The notes below the pieces were generated by a model that saw nothing but the letters and a program-made list of their open reading frames with translations, was not told the origin of the DNA and ran no database searches. Position numbers and translations under genes: made by a program. A DNA stretch of 64,000 nucleotides. It comes from Antedon mediterranea. Taxonomy: Eukaryota; Echinodermata; Crinoidea; Comatulida; Antedonidae. The stretch is taken from the NCBI RefSeq assembly GCF_964355755.1, contig NC_092672.1:4278001-4342000 (forward strand). The letters run 5' to 3'. Below are positions 1 to 13,982 of this stretch, piece by piece (the stretch's first letter is position 1; each line of letters begins with the position of its first letter).

Positions 1-1405
1 CAGAATCTGCTTCACCTTCCTCAGACTTTTTTTTATTTTTTTTGCCTTTTTTCTTTGGACTTTGTGCAACCTAGTATAGTGTAATAAAAATGTATTACTG
101 TATTAGAAGAAATTGAAACAAACATATATTTGATAGTTAATATTTAATTATTTAGACCAAGGCATATTATCACCCCAAAAAGTTTAGATCTTGTGCCAGG
201 TATTTCTGTAACTTGGAAAAGATATAAATTAATATGTACATTATATATAATATATAACTTCAAAGGCAAATTACTGAAAAAAAATGACAATGCTGTGGGT
301 ATCAGTGGCTGGATCTCAATAGAGATACAAAAAAAAGCGAAAAGCTAGATCAATATACATGAACCATACACTAAATTTGAACTTCACTGTTTAAATAACT
401 TATTGTGTTAAATGCAAAATAATCTCATAATTTAGTTTAAAATAATAATAAAAAAACAAAACAAATATTAGTCTTACTTTGATGCTTTTGACCAGACCAT
501 ATGCCATCGGCATATGTGCCGGGGGCTGTAAACCTTCGTTAAAATCGACCTGGTATTCCTGTTTCAACCAACGAATTGTCAACGGCAGACGACACCATGG
601 TGCTGTTCTTAACATGTTACTTACAATACGGAATCGAAATTGGAATTGGTTCTCTTTTGTGGATTTGCCAGGGAGTGTTTTCAGTCGGCGTGAAGATTTT
701 GGATGCTGCCATGCCCATTCAAACTGAAAAAAAATGAATGTAAATATATATTTCAAATTAAAACATATTTTTAATTAAGTTTGAAAATTTAAACTTATCA
801 TAACAATTTTTACAGAAATTCTGGGTTGGAATTGGGAATGCAAAAAGTGAAAGCGAATGTTGCAGAGAGACCATACACCACCTACCCTCAATGCTGAAAT
901 GTCATTTGGAAAACCATGGATTATTAACACCATTTGCCTGAAGGAAAAAAAAAGACATTTTATGATTATATTTTGTATAAACTTTAAATAATAGCAATGT
1001 TACTTTATATTTATCCTTGGTATAGATGAATATGCAAGCAATATTCTCTAACTATGCCGACACAAAGAGGAAAGGTTACCTATCAATAATGTACTAGCCT
1101 AGTATTACTAAGTACAGTAGTTGTTTTATCCTATAATTCACGTGTACATGTATGTTTCAAGTTAAGGTCTATTTACAGCAGGCCTAGTAGTAGTACTAGT
1201 AGTATTAGTAATTAATACTATCCTCTTCTTACCATGGTCCTTTGCCACTTGTACGTCTTGCTCCACCAAATTTAGACCCTTTATTATGTTGTTGGATTCT
1301 ACGACTTGGATTTACTGTATAACCAATATATGTGCGACCTTTATATTTGGGGTTTTCATTTTTTAATAGATAAACACCAAAGAAATGTTCTATTTCTTGT
1401 ACCAT
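1..1405 (-). CDS. SLX1: SLX1 structure-specific endonuclease subunit, GIY-YIG family (3' end outside window)
   Basis: Exons on the minus strand: 1405-1233, 937-886, 723-478 and 70-<1; phases join without a break. SLX1 is the catalytic subunit of the SLX1-SLX4 nuclease that resolves Holliday junctions and branched DNA in the nucleus. Visible family marks are GVY (residues 10-12) and YIG (26-28) of the GIY-YIG core, the candidate catalytic arginine at 35/36 in [10 protein letters not shown], and the catalytic glutamate at 77 in FEWAWQHP, followed by the conserved block [11 protein letters not shown] at 58-68. The fourth exon is a lysine-rich linker and is the least certain border. The C-terminal RING/PHD zinc domain expected of the family is beyond base 1. 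The start is the ATG at 1405; the reading frame stays open to a GTG six bases upstream, which is not a eukaryotic start. It shares a promoter region with COQ5. Confidence 0.93.
72..477. other. SLX1 intron 3, with dispersed-repeat fragment
   Basis: No coding potential seen. About 255-352 is a minus-strand copy of a repeat also present at 20172-20343 and 55713-55833; all share the string TTTGTATCTCCATTGAGA (or its complement) followed by an A/T-rich tail ending near TTTGCCTTTGGA. Confidence 0.6.
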
Positions 1406-1663
1406 CTTCACTACTCATCTTTTTTTCCAACTCCGTGTTTACTTCAATTTTAAAACATCGCCCCCTATCGACAACTCAATAATTTTGCCGTGTTTGGTTT
1501 AATTACTGTTAAATTATTTGTATCATTAATTTAAATACATTTTTAGAAAAATAAAAAGATTCAATTTACAAAATTATTTATTTACACATTTATAATATAC
1601 TTTGATTTACTGTTATGTTATTTCACTGACATCCTTATCAAACAGTTGTGAATAAGCCACAAG
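1406..1663. promoter_or_regulatory. Head-to-head SLX1/COQ5 intergenic region
   Basis: Only 258 bp separate the two start codons, so both genes must start transcription here or within each other. No TATA box is obvious. This arrangement is typical of bidirectional housekeeping promoters; promoter activity is inferred from position only. Confidence 0.6.
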
Positions 1664-3967
<2,304 letters not shown>

Positions 3968-4412
3968 TTTTAGGGCGAAATAGAAAAAAGTAGCATTTAC
4001 TGTAAAACAAATATTGTAAAATTATAGGTCAGGAATAGATTTTAACTTTATATCAAATATTGTTTTTTTAATGAATAAAACAACTTGACAAAAAGCATAG
4101 TTTAACACTTTATTTTATTAACGTGTTTATTTTGATTAAGCAACAATGTCGTAAATCACAATACAACATTATTAATTGCAATCTAGCATTCAAAAGATCA
4201 GATTGTTGAGGGCTGAGATGTTACGGATATTCACCAGTCCTCCCATCCCATCCACAGGTCTTCTCATAAAGCCTCACAAATAGTACTACAGTACACCCTC
4301 ACAAGCCTGTTTAAATCTCACAAACTGAGCAAAGCTACAAAAAATGCACATCCGTTTTTTAACATAAAGAGGATGTAGTAAAACACATTCCCACTTCTTT
4401 TATTTCATTTCA
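3968..4412. terminator. Convergent 3' ends of COQ5 and the CUB/TSP1 gene
   Basis: COQ5 has AATAAA at 4074-4079. On the minus strand AATAAA lies at 4114-4109, with another overlapping to 4119. If both signals are used the two transcripts overlap or nearly abut at their 3' ends. No other feature seen. Confidence 0.6.
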
Positions 4413-7400
4413 CTATTCATCTTTTTTTTGTTTGATAGAACTATCATCACCTTCCTTCTTTTCTTTACCATTATTCTCTTTCGTTCCATCCACATCCTCA
4501 ACAATGTTCTTGATCATGCCATTCTTACCAAGAAATCCGAAAAGAAAGGCAGTTGCAAAGAATATAGCACAAAGAAGTTGAAAAGCGGACATATATTTTT
4601 CCAAAGTAGCTGCCGATTGTTCATTTCTGTTCCTTCTATCTTCTGAACTCTCACCTGGACCTCTTTTATGTGGCATCTTTTTGATGTCCTCTTTACTGTA
4701 AACTTTTCTTAAGTCTTCTTCTTGGGTGTCCATTTTGGTGTCGTCTTTTACCGTTTTGATCGGGGTTTTCTGGTCCTTCGGGTTGCCTGTGTCTGTTGTG
4801 CCACAGGGAGTTAAAATACAGCTTTTTCTGAACTTGGGAAGTTTAGAAATATTGCAGTTTCCAGGTCCAACGATCTTTTTGTTAGAAGCCTTGCAAAGTG
4901 GTCGTCTGGTCATTACTCCTTCACCACACGTTACTGAACACTAGTAAAGCAATGATATTTGTATTAGGTATGTTATATGAAATATGAATAAATTTCAATG
5001 TGTTTCTAAGCGGAATATAATCAAAATTATTATTGATTTCGATTAGGTTTTCAGCCAATTACAATGACGATTAAAAAATAATTCCTTCATTTCATCTGCC
5101 ACTTTTCTGTAACTGGGCAATTTAATAGGTCGCTTTAAAATTATTATCTGTATAGAGATAGTTCTCTTGATTTAATTTTGTGTGAATTTTTTTGTAATTT
5201 ATTTTTTTTTGACAATCAGCCTAATTAAACGAAACTAAGTTGCCGTCCACGTTGTTTTAGTCCTATATTTTATAGCGATAAATTACAATCAATGTTATCA
5301 AATTTAGTATAGGATCGTGTTAAAAATGTCGCGTTTGGTTTATCTTTCTTATCAGATCAGATATTTCTTTCATCTTTATTTTTTTATTATTAAAACTGCG
5401 AAATGGCCTATTCATGTGTTTGGTGCAAAATACATCTTATATCCTCATTAACTTACATCTGACCATTTTTCTTTTGTCCAACTGTACTTCATGCATGGTT
5501 GGAAAAACAGTTGTGTGGAGTATCCTCGTAAAGTGACGTTGTTGTCTGTGTGGAACGTCACATTTACGGTATGCGTCTTGCTGACGTACGGTTCTTGCGG
5601 CAGTATGTCTCCGCAGTAACGGTTCTTTCGATTCACTTCTACCTCACTTATCTAAGTATTGATAGATATATATTATCACATATATCATTGAAGTGCCAGA
5701 AGAATTCCTTCTTTTTATGAATTTTTAAGAAAATCGATACAGGCCTATCGCTTGATTTGTAGACTCAATTCAAGTGAAAATGTTTTAGTCTCAACGATAA
5801 TAAACAACGTCTTATATAAGTCAAAGATGCTCTCCTGGTGGAATGCCATCCTGAGAAGAGTAGTAGTAATTAGTACAGCACCGGTATTGCTTTTTTAAAA
5901 ATTCATTATTATACGTAATTTTACTTTCTGTGGACCAGAGATTCCGAAATAAAAGATTGAATGAATGAATGAATGAGTAATGCGTCTTCAAGTTACAGGA
6001 AATAATACACAATAAAGAGATATTCTACTTATAAGCGCTAACTCAATTATTGAGGATATCTTAGCCAAGGATTTTTCTTTAACATTTAATTTTACATTTT
6101 TAAGTGAAATTTTTATTTTTGGTTCCGATCTTCTTTCGAATTGTGAAAATGCTTTATTATTTTATTATGTACAACAATTTCTTGTTAATTCTGGAAGATA
6201 TAATTGATGTTTCTGTTAGTTGTTTTAAAATGTTGTATTTGTTAATCTGAGGCGCCTTGAAGCTAAGGGGGTTCCATCTTGTAAGGCGCCTCTGTGTAAT
6301 ATACTGAATAAAAAAAATAAAAAAAGTTACAGGAATTCAGTAATTATTCATCCGAGGTTACAATAAGCTTTAGAAGATAGAATAAATTGTAACATTTAAT
6401 TGTAAATGGCTTGAGTGAATTTAGTTATTTTGTTTAGTTAATTATAATATAGGCCTATACAATATATTTATTTATTTATTTTTGTCTTGCTCTGAACTGT
6501 GAGGGTCCTAAATGCTCAGCTTCGGCTGGATTGACCCTCGTAATCGACCACCCTCGATAATTGTTAAAATATTAAAATAAATATTGTTAGTTTGGCCTAC
6601 TGAAAAGGAGAAAATACGTAATTCTGTATCAAACCATTTTTCTCATAATCAGTTACACTATAAATGTGTATGCATTCAACCAAATATTATATTTGTAATG
6701 TATTGTATCTGAAATTCATCCCTTTTATTAAACTGAGCAAGTTGATAATGGTAATTCGATCCGGCCTTTTACCGTACATTCCATAGGCCTATTTAATTTA
6801 AATCATATACAATCATAGTAGTTACCTCTAAATAATCATTTATGCAACGTATCACAGGATTAATAGTGTTTTCAAGAGACAGATCTAGAAACACTATCGT
6901 CACACACCCTGATGGATTAGTGATAACTGTCTTCAAATCCAGATTGTCACCATACCCTCTGGGGTATCCTGGTGACTTCATCTCAATTGGTGACGAAATG
7001 TAGGTAACATCTTTTTGAGAAATGTGTTAATAAATAAAGAAAATAAATAAAGCACTTCATAATCAATGAATTATTATACATTAATGAGCAATCGTCACTA
7101 GGCCTCTAGGCTAGACCTAGAATTAATTGTAATAAAATTATAAAAAAAGTTTTTAATATGGCATAAAATAACAATTTAAAAAAATCTTCTCCTGCTGCAT
7201 GCTGCTATGTATAAGTATAAAATTCGTATGGAACTTTGTGATTAAACATTGAGTTTTTTATTATTTAATTTAAAAAAAATTAATATTTAATAAATTAAAA
7301 CATTGTTCCACCCCTCTACCTCCTCTGTAGTACCACACCACCGTCCGTACAGTAGCCTTACCCTCTTATTCCCATCAGCATTGAAGCTGCTAATGAAGGA

Positions 7401-7582
7401 GGGTACGTGTACTTTGCGTAAAAAAGAAGAAGAGAAGACATAAATGAATCGATGAATGGTTTGTCCTATTTTCAGATGATGATTTTACCTTGTTTTGATA
7501 ATGCGTTTGTTGAGTTGAACAGCAAAAATGTTACTAGAGAAAGAATAAAGTAGAACTGCCGCAACACTATGATGCTCATCAT
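4413..7582 (-). CDS. Signal peptide, CUB domain, TSP1 repeat, single-pass membrane protein
   Basis: Four minus-strand exons: 7582-7489, 7010-6826, 5642-5457, 4940-4413; phases are consistent and give 330 aa. Residues 1-27 form a signal peptide (hydrophobic stretch FILSLVTFLLF). A CUB domain follows: start block ISSPIEMKSPGYPRGYGDN, single cysteine in PSGCVTIVFLDLSLE, then CINDYLEV, NRYCGDILP and VNVTFHTDNN, giving the usual four cysteines. A thrombospondin type-1 repeat begins at WTKEKWSDCSVTCGEGVMTR (~149) and ends in SCILTPC (~201). A hydrophobic segment at ~271-293 (FQLLCAIFFATAFLFGFLG) is the membrane span; the short tail is rich in lysine and acidic residues. The outside part would bind proteins or glycans, but I know no named gene with this exact set, so no function is given. 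The alternative that the CUB start exon belongs to another gene is unlikely, because phases fit. Confidence 0.85.
5895..5977 (+). mobile_element. Retroposon 3' tail ending in (TGAA)n
   Basis: The stretch ends in a perfect TGAA tetramer run after an A-rich segment, the pattern left by some LINE or SINE insertions. The 5' part is not recognisable. Confidence 0.4.
6235..6330 (+). mobile_element. Retroposon-like tail with GGCGCC hairpin and A-rich end
   Basis: GAGGCGCCTT and AAGGCGCCTC form a hairpin, followed by an A-rich end with two runs of A. This looks like the end of a retroposed element; family unknown. Confidence 0.35.
6478..6542 (-). repeat. Short dispersed element with GAGGGTCC/ACCCTC ends, copy 1
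   Basis: Reverse complement matches 9965-10016 and 24118-24163: all have CC-A-C-C followed by GCTGAT-ATTAGG-ACCCTCA. Probably part of a SINE or LINE 3' end. Confidence 0.5.
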
Positions 7583-8027
7583 GTTATAATTAGTCTTAAT
7601 TTTAAAATATAAAATCAAATTAAAAATCAATGGCAATCAATGCGTGATGGCTTCTCTCTCTCCTCCCGTCGTCCCTTCTTCTTATAACGTGTTGTAACTT
7701 TTGCGCATATACAGTACATTATACACACATAAATACGCGCTTGTAATTAAGCGCGCGAGTTATTAGCGCGCGAACCACAGTATTTTTACGCGAATGAAAT
7801 CTGCATTAACGTATTTCTTCAAATCTATTTTTATACCTCCATTATATTTTTAATAACATCAGACAAAAGTCACGCTTTCATTTTTATTTAAGTCTCTGGC
7901 AATGCATACTAATGATTGACGTAATCTGTCATATTACGTAACGTCGTACATGACGACGATGTAGGCCTATACTCTAGCCCCTCCTATCTATGATGTAATC
8001 ATAATGTGCACGTGATCTTTTACAAAA
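7583..8027. promoter_or_regulatory. Head-to-head CUB/TSP1 gene - TMEM199 intergenic region
   Basis: 445 bp lie between opposite start codons. The region has two GCGCGCGA motifs at ~7750-7780 and CpG-containing palindromes such as TTACGTAA near 7935, against an AT-rich background. A shared promoter is inferred from position and CpG content. Confidence 0.55.
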
Positions 8028-9397
8028 ATGGCGACTTCCATAATACTCACGAGCAAAATTCAGAATTTTATAGATAGTATGATATCTGACTTTGCACCAG
8101 ATAATTTAAAGGGACAGTTAGACAAATATTCTTCGCAAAATTGTTCTGAGAAAAGTATACCTGCCTCACTTGTGATTAAAGCCTATAAATGTTTTACTGA
8201 AAATTCTAAAGGTATGTAGCCAGCCTAGCTTGAATGCCGTGTGACGGTTGATTTTGTAGTTGTCACACTTTGCTTATATTGTGTGGACAGTTCGTACCAG
8301 TCAATCTTTCTACAGTTCCACAAAGTTAATTTCGTGTCTGCTTCGTTTTCTTTTCAGATAAAGAAAAAATATATCTTCATGAATTATTAGAAGATAGTGA
8401 TTTATATTATGAACCAATTAAACAACCAGAAAGAGTAATTAATTTTATTTTTTATTTATTCGATAAACTAAAAAATAATGCCTTGATGGTATTAATAAAT
8501 TATTAGTTATGAGTTATCTTACCTTTAAGTAAGGCCTAAATTCATGGAAAACATCCGACTTGAAATTGAACATTAAAATATATCTATCAATTTTCTAATA
8601 TAATTTGATAAATGTCCATTCTTTTGCAGAATCCAGAACTTCTTAAAAGATTAGAAAAATTAAAAGCTCAACAAGAAAATAGAGATTACCAGCAGATGAC
8701 CAAGAACGTGAGAGTTGAGGTAATAGAAAATACATTGTTGACGATATCATCTTTACTCAATGCATAATTGTGTGTGGTTTAGTATGAAACATAGGAAAAT
8801 AGCTTTTGAAAAGTATATTTAATTTTTAAAACAATTTTTCTAAATATAATTGTTATGTAATTCAAAGTTTATGTACAGGTATGTTTCTTTATTTTCAGGC
8901 ATTTGGTGGAAGTATATTGTCTGATGTTGGAAAAGACTGTAAGTAGTACTGTAAACATTATAAAACCACAAATAAATAGAAATTTAGTCACACATTCACA
9001 AAGCTATCAAAATACTGTAATAATATGCGTTTTTATAATCTTTCTTTTAGTGCGGTCTACTTCGGCACAGCTTATTGGTGTATTGAATATTCTCCTCACT
9101 ATTGTTGGAGCTTTTGTGTTTGGGTACATGGCAACGTATTATATAGGAAAACCTACACCATATGTAAGTATCACTGCTAGCAGTAATATATAATTTAAGT
9201 GTATAGGTAGTTACTCAGGCATATAAGTGCAATAAGTATTTCATTAAGCTTTGTCTACACTATCAAACTTTATGTGACAAAAGAATGTGATGGTTATTTA
9301 ATGTTTTTCTTTTTTGTAGTGTATTATAACAGGATTTATTATGGCCACTGTAGTTGCTGTTGCTGATGTCTACTTCTTCATCAAATTTGAAGTTTGA
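8028..9397 (+). CDS. TMEM199: TMEM199 / Vma12 family V-ATPase assembly protein
   Basis: Six exons: 8028-8211, 8358-8434, 8630-8719, 8899-8938, 9051-9163, 9320-9397; 193 aa. The protein is the animal relative of yeast Vma12p, an ER/Golgi membrane factor that helps assemble the V0 sector of the vacuolar proton pump; human loss disturbs Golgi glycosylation. Evidence: the family block IYLHELLEDSDLYYEP (residues ~65-80), then NPELLKRLEKLKAQQENRDY and MTKNV, then two hydrophobic segments, AQLIGVLNILLTIVGAFVFG (~136-155) and CIITGFIMATVVAVADVYFF (~169-188), both cytosolic-ended as in the family. Length is near human (208). The N-terminal 60 residues are diverged. A truncated MITE lies in intron 5. 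Confidence 0.93.
9245..9290 (+). mobile_element. MITE family M1, 5' fragment, TMEM199 intron 5
   Basis: Only the left terminus, TTGTCTACACTATCAAACTT, and ~25 following bases are kept; it stops 30 bp short of exon 6. Confidence 0.8.
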
Positions 9398-10324
9398 ATT
9401 ATGTTTCAATTGAAGGACAAAATAAGAAGACGAAGAAGTCATTCCTCCTGTACATTGGAACATACAAGGACCAAAATAAGAAATACTGTGCCATATAAAA
9501 TAACATTTATTGGCAATCAATCAATCCATCAAGTAATCTTTATTGTGAACAGTATTTTAAAAAGATTGGAAATTTACAATCCAAAACCAGCTATTATTGT
9601 AGTACAGCAGATGGGCTCCGAGAACCAATTTTCTAAACAAATGTCACAACATATATGAATCATAAAGTCCTTTAAGAAAGTATGAAGTGAGAACATTGTA
9701 TTGTAATCTCTGGTGGTATTAATATTTTCTACAAAAGAGTTAATTCAAAATCAAATGATTGTATAAATAAATGTATATTATACCTATTATTTATTAATAA
9801 AACATTTATAAAAAAATTATGTGAAAAGTACTTTTTCTTTGACTGATGATACTGTACTAAGAAAAGTTGTGAAAATGTTCCACCACAACATCAATTTGTT
9901 ATTGGAACTCACGGAAATTTTAATTGTGGTACTGTACTGTGTATAGTATGTAGCTATTTATTTATTTTAACAATATTTTGTGGTCCATCCAACCGAATCT
10001 GATCATTAGGGACCCTCACAAAAATATAATATGACTTCAATTTTATTAGATAAATTGTAAAATGAATGTGCTGTACATTAAACACAATTTTACACAACAA
10101 TTTTGCAATTTAAAAATCTCAATAAATGATTTTTGTTTTTATGAGTTTGTGATTTGCAATATGAAAATACAGAATTATTTAAATAAATCATGGAGATAGT
10201 AGTATTATAGGACCATGAATAAATTAATGCGCGTTTTGATGGGAAGCATATTGATTGGCTTATTGTTCCCGCCGCCTCATCTATAGCTCGCTCAGAAAAA
10301 GGCACGCTATACACGTATGACGTG
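9398..10324. other. TMEM199 3' UTR and intergenic DNA
   Basis: AATAAA signals occur at ~9766 and ~9798 in the presumed 3' UTR. A short dispersed element (same family as 6478-6542) is at ~9965-10016. The rest is AT-rich with no gene seen until the CpG-containing start of the next transcript near 10320. Confidence 0.6.
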
Positions 10325-10376
10325 TCGATAGCCATTTTGGAAAATCGTCGGACTTCGAGAATTGTTGATACGGAAG
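10325..10376 (+). other. Probable 5' non-coding exon of the ZSWIM-like gene
   Basis: A CpG-rich stretch containing AGCCATTTTGG and ending in CGGAAG followed by the strong donor GTAAGTG at 10377. It has no start codon and would splice to the acceptor at 11266, one base before the ATG. Its 5' limit is a guess. Confidence 0.5.
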
Positions 10377-11266
10377 GTAAGTGTTATTATCTGACTTAAA
10401 ATCATGATTTAATATCATAAAAAGTTAATAACATCAATCGATATATGATTGTGCCGATAGTTTTGATGATTTTATGTTCCATGCAAATAGGATTACGCCT
10501 TTATTCGTCCAAAAAGCTAATCGTATAGCCTAGTCCACCACCGTCCACTTTCCCACGAGTTGGGCCTAACAAACTGCATCGCGAGGTTTTTAAGTGCGTT
10601 TGTTCACAATGTGTTTTGAAAGAGGAAGTGATCCGACCCTGACTATTGAAACTGGCAAACAAACTGGTGTCCGTGAATCAAGGGATCCGTTCCCAGGGAC
10701 CTGGTTTGGGACATGATTAATGATTTTCATGGAAGTTTGTCATATTTTATTATTTGTTTATGTATTTTATTATATAATCTATTCTTTATTTTTTATTTAC
10801 TTAATTTATTATTATTGTAAATTTTAAATTTTCAGAACAATTTCAATCTTAAATAGAGATTTAATTATAGGCCCTAAAGGCAGATTACTAATTTTAAATA
10901 TTTTTTTTCAAATAAAAAAATACACACTAACAGGCCATGGATGGTGGAACAGTGGCCGACTCTTGTAATAAATATAGTGATTAAAAAATTATATAATTAA
11001 TAAAATCACTCTGCATATAATACAATTTCCTGTTATTCACACAGCCGCTGTGCGTATAGCCTGTCAATTAATTTTGAGTAGAAAAAAAAATTAATATAAT
11101 ATGAATAAAACATATGTTTTATTAAAATGTTGATTTTTTATGAGCACATTCAAAATCTTATTATTCTACTATCAATAAATTTAATTAATTATCATTAAGA
11201 CATTTTTTATGATTACTTAATAATTAATATTATTAATAATATTATTTTTCATTTAGATCTTTTCAG
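10377..11266 (+). other. Intron 1 of the ZSWIM-like gene
   Basis: 890 bp, very AT-rich in its second half. No repeat or conserved block recognised. Confidence 0.5.
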
Positions 11267-11267
11267 G

Positions 11268-13667
11268 ATGACTGAAACAGATACTATCATAGACGAGGCA
11301 TGTACATCTATTTCTGATGACACCGATCAAACAGCGCTCTCCCTATCAGTTGGCTCTGTGTTCGCTAACTGGGAAGAATTCAAAACTGCCATGGAAGCAT
11401 ACGAAGCTAACGCACATGTTAAGCTTATATTTGCAGACACAAGAAAAATAGAAACTGCAAACATTGCATATCGAAGGGAGGATGCTCCCGTGTATGATGC
11501 AAAGTTTAAATATGCTTATGCAAGACTTACATGTAAACACCATGGCAAATATCGTAGTAAAGGATCTGGCAAACGGCCCAATCAAAGGTGAGATATCTTT
11601 ATACAGTATTAGCCTCCATTCCTTCAATTTTGGACAGGAAATTCTTATCTTGTCTGCCGGTCTCCCAGGGTGCTGATCATGCTCTTATACTTTGACTTCT
11701 GGAAGAACAGTCTTGTACTGTGTTAAGGGGTCACCCAGTGTGAAATAGAAGAAATGATATACAATGATGGTCATGGGTCATGCTTGAGTGCATCTCATAG
11801 ACAAACATTACACCTCTAAACTATCAAGACATTTTTTATTTTCAGGAGTTACAAGACAAATTGTCCAATGCAATTTATACTGAGTGTGGATCGAGCTAAA
11901 GATATTATGTACATTCGCAGTGGCAACTTCACACACAATCACCCGACAGACGAAGATGTCGCCAAGCTGTACCCCGAAAATCGTCGGCTCAGCAAGTCCG
12001 AAAGGCAGTTCAGTAAGATACTCATGGACATGAAAGTTCCTCAAAAGGTATTTTGCGAAAGGGTGCGGGAGATGAGCCAAAAACCGCTGACAAATAAGGA
12101 TATCTATAATCTTCAAGCTCAGCTTCGTAAAGAAATGGCGGAAGAGGAGAAGACAGAGGTTCAGTCGTTACTGCATGAACTTCAGGATATAACGGAGAAA
12201 GACTCCGGGAGTGAAGTGGTGGTGAATGTTGATGGTAATGGACAGATTCAGGTTGTATTCTTTCAGACATCGTACATGAAAGAAGCTTATCTTAAGTTTC
12301 CAGAAGTTTGCATCGTAGGAGAGACAGATGACATCAACAGCAATGGGATGATTCTGTGTACCATAATGGTTCAAGATGGCAGTGGGACATTCCTTCCATG
12401 TGCTCATTTCTTACTTGCAAAATTAGATGAACCAACTATGGTATCTGCTTTTCAATTGTTTAAACAACCATTAAATGACGAAATATTTAACAAGCCATGC
12501 CTGTTCATCATAGGAAGTAGCAACTTAGATGTTGCAGTCTTTCAAAACCAGTTTCCAAATGCATCTATTAAACTATGTGAAACACAGATCTTAAAGAAAT
12601 TTAAGAATGAGACAATGAACATTGAAAACGGCAGTGAAAAACCACGAAGGCAAGGTCAACTATGGACCTTACTACACGCAATGGTGATGTCTAAGACTGA
12701 ATCGGAATACGAGGAACTTAGAACAAAAATGCAAGATTTACCATTTGCGAGTGCTTTCAACGAAACATGGCATCAACAGCGCCATCTATGGGTTGGATCA
12801 TTTAGAAACAAAGATTTGAATTATGGGATTAAGAATGCCAATAATCTTGTGAGCTTCCACGAAAAGGTCAAAGGTGTTGTGAATAGCTCAAGCACGGTGG
12901 CAGAATGCGTTAAAGGAATTCTAAAAATGGACAATCAGATGAAATTGGAGGCTAATCGTAAGAAGCTGCAAGCAATGATGACGACTTCGGTACCCATTGT
13001 CGATAACCCAGATCTAGAAGAACTTACGCAATTATGTACACGCTACGCTGTAAATTTTCTAGAGAAAGAGCTGACATTCATAACTTCCCTGAATGTTGCA
13101 CGAAATGAACTTGGCCAATTAATTATTACTGATGCGATTGGAGATAAGCAACTTGAAAATGACAACACATGTTCCTGTCTTTTCTATACAAATTTCAAAT
13201 TGCCGTGTAAACATATTTTTGCTATGCGTAAATTTCTGGAAAAGAAACTGTTTGACGATAGCATGATAGCAAGTCGATGGAGGAGGGATTACCAACATTC
13301 AGAATGTAAAGTTGAGGACATTGATTTTGCCAGCAGTCCGAGTGGAGATAAAAAGAAGAAAAGAGCAAGCACGGGCAATTCTGTTCCTGCACCTCCAGCG
13401 GCTAAAAAGGTAAAAAAAAACACCAGGAAGTCTTCAACATCCTCTCAGTCAATGACGCGTGATGAAAAATACGCCAAATCTACGCTGCTATGCCGACAGA
13501 TAGCTGGTATTATTAGTGAAGTGCCTCAACCACAGTATGAAAATAAAATTAAGATTTTAAAAGCACTTTGCACTCACTGGTTGGAAGGGAGTGAGGTTCA
13601 GCTCTTGGTCAAGTCAACTGCCAATGAGGAAGAAGATGAAGAATCGGCTCAAAATGGAAATGACTAA
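11268..13667 (+). CDS. ZSWIM1/ZSWIM3-like SWIM zinc-finger protein, transposase-derived
   Basis: Coding exons 11268-11587 and 11846-13667 give 713 aa. Order of parts: an N-terminal FAR1/WRKY-GCM1-like zinc domain (C89, C113, H137, H139); a lysine/glutamate-rich helix; an RNase H-like fold at ~231-360 recalling MULE transposases; a helical part; and a SWIM zinc finger with C549, C551, C561 and H563 (spacing C-x-C-x9-C-x-H). A basic, lysine-rich segment near 600-635 could be a nuclear signal, and the tail is acidic. In vertebrates this layout is ZSWIM1/ZSWIM3, nuclear proteins of poorly known role. The catalytic positions look lost: the usual TD of the second acidic site reads SSNLD, and the C-x2-H motif reads CETQ. 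Hence a DNA-binding, non-transposing protein is likely. It could instead be a lineage-specific MULE-derived gene rather than the ZSWIM1/3 ortholog. Confidence 0.82.
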
Positions 13668-13693
13668 TTTATTTCTTCTTATTTCATTTACGC

Positions 13694-13699
13694 AATAAA
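13694..13699 (+). terminator. Polyadenylation signal of the ZSWIM-like gene
   Basis: AATAAA 27 bases after the stop codon; no other signal is nearer. Confidence 0.55.
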
Positions 13700-13808
13700 G
13701 ATGCTTATTATATCTTAAGTTGACCTATATAATGTATGTGACTCATCAGTTCATTTGTAAGTGTTGAGCAACATGGCCCGGCAAGGTAAAGAATTCAATC
13801 TGAGAGTG

Positions 13809-13982
13809 TAAAGCTCTGTCTACACTATCAAACTTTATGTTTTACTAAAAAATGTGCCAAATATGGTAGTGATATGGTGTCATCGTGTTCATATAAGGCC
13901 ACGATGATGTCATATCACTACCATATTTGAGCACATCACACTTTTTTTTTCAAACTCATTTGGTAGTGTTAACAGAGCTTTA
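13809..13982 (+). mobile_element. MITE family M1, full-length, downstream of the ZSWIM-like gene
   Basis: Both ends are intact (TAAAGCTCTGTCTACACTAT and its complement with TTAACAGAGCTTTA). Outer TA dinucleotides could be the target duplication. The centre has GATGATGTCATATCACTACC. Confidence 0.9.

Larger units (their letters stand above)
4941..7488 (-). other. Introns of the CUB/TSP1 gene
   Basis: Intron 3 (5456-4941) and intron 1 (7488-7011) show nothing notable. Intron 2 (6825-5643) contains three retroposon remnants listed separately: a tail with (TGAA)n near 5895-5977, a GGCGCC-flanked tail near 6235-6330, and a GAGGGTCC element near 6478-6542. Confidence 0.7.

Noticed and set aside
1406-1411. 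Upstream GTG start for SLX1
   Set aside because: GTG is not a normal start codon in animals; ATG at 1405-1403 gives the expected N-terminus with GVY at residue 10.
10090-10335. 81-codon open frame on the minus strand near the ZSWIM-like promoter
   Set aside because: No family marks, and its beginning overlaps the likely first exon and promoter of the plus-strand gene; composition looks non-coding.
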